A stretch of 6,870 nt of DNA, from assembly GCA_017613995.1 (NCBI GenBank), contig JAGACT010000195.1, forward strand, positions 1-6,870. The letters run 5' to 3'. This DNA comes from Eubacteriaceae bacterium. Its GTDB lineage: Bacteria; Bacillota; Clostridia; Eubacteriales; Anaerofustaceae. The notes under the pieces are model-generated. The model saw only the letters and a list, made by a program, of their open reading frames with translations. It did not search any database and had not been told where the DNA came from. A program made the translations under genes and the position numbers. Every line of letters starts with the position of its first letter. Positions within the stretch are counted from its first letter, which is position 1. Shown here one piece after another: positions 4,838-6,870 of this stretch.

Positions 4838-6870
4838 GAGCGCTTACGATAAAAGAGACCCCTGTGATACTTGAAGGAGGAAGGGTCACAGACGCCTCCC
4901 CCTCAATGGTCGGAGGCAGGGAAAAGACGATGGCATACAGGATCCTGCGTGCCCACGACACGTCGGACGTGAGAGGAAAGATGAAGATCCGCTACGACAG
5001 CATGATCTCCCACGACATCACCTACGTGGGCATCATCCAGACCGCCAGGGCCTCCGGCATGACCGAGTTCCCTCTGCCCTACGCGCTGACCAACTGCCAC
5101 AACAGCCTCTGCGCCGTGGGCGGCACCATAAACGAGGACGACCATATCTTCGGACTGTCGGCAGCCCAGAAGTACGGCGGCATCTACGTTCCCGCCAACC
5201 AGGCGGTGATCCACCAGTTCGCCAGGGAAGCCCTGGCTGGCTGCGGGAAGATGATCCTGGGCTCCGATTCCCATACACGCTACGGCTGCTACGGCACCAT
5301 GGGCGTCGGGGAAGGCGGAGGGGAGCTGGCAAAGCAGCTTCTGAAGAACACCTGGGACATCGACGATCCCGAGGTGGTCCTCATATGGATCGAAGGGGAA
5401 GTGCCCCACGGAGTGGGGCCCCACGACGTGGCCATAGAGCTGGTGGGACAGACTTTCTCAAAAGGCATAGTGAAAAACCGTATACTGGAGTTCGCTGGCC
5501 CCGGCATCGAAAAGCTGGGGATGGACTTCCGCATCGGCATAGACGTGATGACCACTGAGACGTCGGCCCTCAGTTCCATCTGGGTCACCGACGACAGGGT
5601 AAGGGAGTACTATGAGAACATAGGAAGGCCGGAGGATTTCTCGGTGCTGGAACCTGAAGACGGAGCATACTACGACAGAGTGATCTTCATAGATCTTTCC
5701 AAGATGAGCTCCATGATCGCTCTGCCCTTCCATCCCGGCAACGCCTTCACGCTGCACGAACTGATGGAGGAGCCGGCAGACATCCTTTCCGCCGCCGAGA
5801 AGGAGTGCAACTCCCAGGTGGAGGGAAATGTGAAGGTCGACCTCATGAGGAACATCGGCCCCGACGGGAAGATAAGGGTATCCCAGGGCATCATCGTGGG
5901 CTGTTCAGGGGGAATGTATGACAACATCTCGGAAGCCGCGGACATCCTCAGGGGAGCCGACATCGGAAACGGCATCTTCAACCTGTCCGTGTATCCCGCC
6001 TCCCAGCCCGTTAACCTGGCGCTGATAAACGACGGCATAGCCTCCGATCTCATAAAGTGCGGCGCGGTCATGAAGAACTGCTTCTGCGGGCCCTGCTTCG
6101 GAGCCGGCGATACCCCGGGCAACAACATGCTTTCCATAAGGCACGCCACCCGCAACTTCCCCAACAGGGAAGGGAGCCGTCCCTCCGACGACCAGATCGC
6201 CTCCGTCGCCCTGATGGACGCCCGTTCCATCGCCGCCACCGCCGCGAACGGCGGAGTGCTCACGGCGGCAACGGACGTGCCCTACGGCGTGACGCCGAGA
6301 AAGTACGTCTATGAGCCCAGCATATATGAAAAGAGGGTATGGTACGGTTTCGGCAGGGCCATGCCGGAAACGGAACTGATCCTGGGTCCCAACATCACAG
6401 ACTGGCCCGAGATGCCTCCCATGGGGGAGGATCTGCTGCTGGAGATGTGCGCCGTCATCAACGACGAGGTCACCACCACGGACGAACTGATCCCCTCCGG
6501 TGAGACCTCCAGCTACCGCTCCAATCCCGTGAGGCTTTCGGACTTCGCCCTTTCCAGAAGGTGCCCGGAATACGTGGGCCTGGCGAAAAAGACCAGAACG
6601 CTGAGGGATACGCCCGACGAAGGGATCCTGGGCATTATGAATGAGCAGCACAGCGGTCCCGAACGGACTCTCGTCGCCTCCGCCATCTTTGCGAAAAAGC
6701 CCGGTGACGGTTCCGCCAGGGAACAGGCCGCCTCCTGCCAGAAGGTGCTGGGCGGCGCCGCCAACATCGCCCGGGAGTATGCCACGAAGCGCTACCGCTC
6801 CAACTGCATCAACTGGGGCATCGTGCCTTTCATCCTTCCGCCCGGTGAGGATATATCCTTCGCCGAAGGC
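4834..6870 (+). CDS. Aconitase-family hydratase (probable aconitate hydratase), 3' truncated by window
   Basis: The frame is open for 679 codons from a GTG at 4834 to the window end; family members of about 750 residues suggest some 75-100 are missing. It probably isomerises citrate to isocitrate using a [4Fe-4S] cluster. Cluster cysteines fit Cys357 (GCSGGMYDN), Cys418 and Cys421 (CFCGPC). Other active-site matches to mitochondrial aconitase are His89 (TNCHNS), GSDSHT at 143-148, the Arg440/Arg445 pair in RNFPNR, and Ser627 with Arg629 in the swivel-domain GSAREQAA. The overall style recalls the E. coli YbhJ-type 'hydratase' branch, whose role is not established, but all key residues and the context support real aconitase activity. 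The start is chosen because GGAGGA (4822-4827) is 6 bases upstream and the GTG overlaps the regulator stop (GTGA). ATG at 4906 is a less likely alternative. Confidence 0.92.
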   Translation, partial: MRALTIKETPVILEGGRVTDASPSMVGGREKTMAYRILRAHDTSDVRGKMKIRYDSMISHDITYVGIIQTARASGMTEFPLPYALTNCHNSLCAVGGTINEDDHIFGLSAAQKYGGIYVPANQAVIHQFAREALAGCGKMILGSDSHTRYGCYGTMGVGEGGGELAKQLLKNTWDIDDPEVVLIWIEGEVPHGVGPHDVAIELVGQTFSKGIVKNRILEFAGPGIEKLGMDFRIGIDVMTTETSALSSIWVTDDRVREYYENIGRPEDFSVLEPEDGAYYDRVIFIDLSKMSSMIALPFHPGNAFTLHELMEEPADILSAAEKECNSQVEGNVKVDLMRNIGPDGKIRVSQGIIVGCSGGMYDNISEAADILRGADIGNGIFNLSVYPASQPVNLALINDGIASDLIKCGAVMKNCFCGPCFGAGDTPGNNMLSIRHATRNFPNREGSRPSDDQIASVALMDARSIAATAANGGVLTAATDVPYGVTPRKYVYEPSIYEKRVWYGFGRAMPETELILGPNITDWPEMPPMGEDLLLEMCAVINDEVTTTDELIPSGETSSYRSNPVRLSDFALSRRCPEYVGLAKKTRTLRDTPDEGILGIMNEQHSGPERTLVASAIFAKKPGDGSAREQAASCQKVLGGAANIAREYATKRYRSNCINWGIVPFILPPGEDISFAEG

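Noticed and set aside
4894..4917. Inverted repeat GCCTCC / GGAGGC near the start of the aconitase gene
   Set aside because: Only 6 bp, inside coding sequence, with no U tract or promoter context; expected by chance in GC-rich DNA.
5905..6651. 248-codon minus-strand frame and several shorter ones opposite the aconitase gene
   Set aside because: They are shadows of the hydratase gene, which has conserved cluster cysteines and active-site residues through this stretch.
1..6870. Search for tRNA or rRNA genes, CRISPR repeats, insertion sequences, attachment sites or defence systems
   Set aside because: No regularly spaced repeats, transposase or integrase motifs, terminal inverted repeats, or structured RNA gene patterns were seen. 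The window is ordinary chromosomal metabolism apart from the control region.

Overview
The window looks like chromosomal DNA from a strictly anaerobic bacterium, most likely a GC-rich member of the Clostridia (Bacillota) or a similar fermenter. The reasoning is a citrate synthase that resembles the Re-type enzyme of anaerobes rather than the usual Si-type enzyme, strong Shine-Dalgarno sites, tight gene packing, and frequent AGG/AGA and ATA codons. Taxonomy cannot be fixed from the sequence alone.

Left part (1-1722): the 3' end of an unrecognised gene (1-567), a possible 25-residue small ORF (589-666), and two small membrane-protein genes of unknown function (672-1019 and 1041-1598). A very GC-rich perfect palindrome (1631-1652) separates this rightward group from the convergent gene that follows and probably acts as a terminator in both directions.

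Right part (1723-6870): a compact module for making 2-oxoglutarate, and hence glutamate, from acetyl-CoA and oxaloacetate. An NAD-type isocitrate dehydrogenase runs leftward (1723-2724). Diverging from it is a rightward operon: a probable Re-citrate synthase (2805-4178), a GntR/FadR-type repressor (4175-4837) and an aconitase-family hydratase (4834 to beyond the window end). The last three genes overlap by 4 bp at each junction (ATGA, then GTGA) and each has a good ribosome binding site. Together the three enzymes would carry out citrate synthesis, citrate-isocitrate isomerisation and oxidative decarboxylation, which is the oxidative half of an incomplete TCA cycle.

The control region is the most striking part. 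The 80-bp divergent intergenic region carries a consensus promoter (TTGACA, 17 bp, TATAAT) pointing into the operon. Its -10 box lies inside a perfect 24-bp palindrome (2762-2785) whose core, TTGTATACAA, fits the operator pattern of FadR-type GntR regulators. Because the palindrome is symmetric it also places a TATAAT on the opposite strand, facing the dehydrogenase. The simplest reading is that the regulator encoded in the operon represses both arms of the pathway through this one site. No RNA genes, mobile elements or CRISPR arrays were seen.
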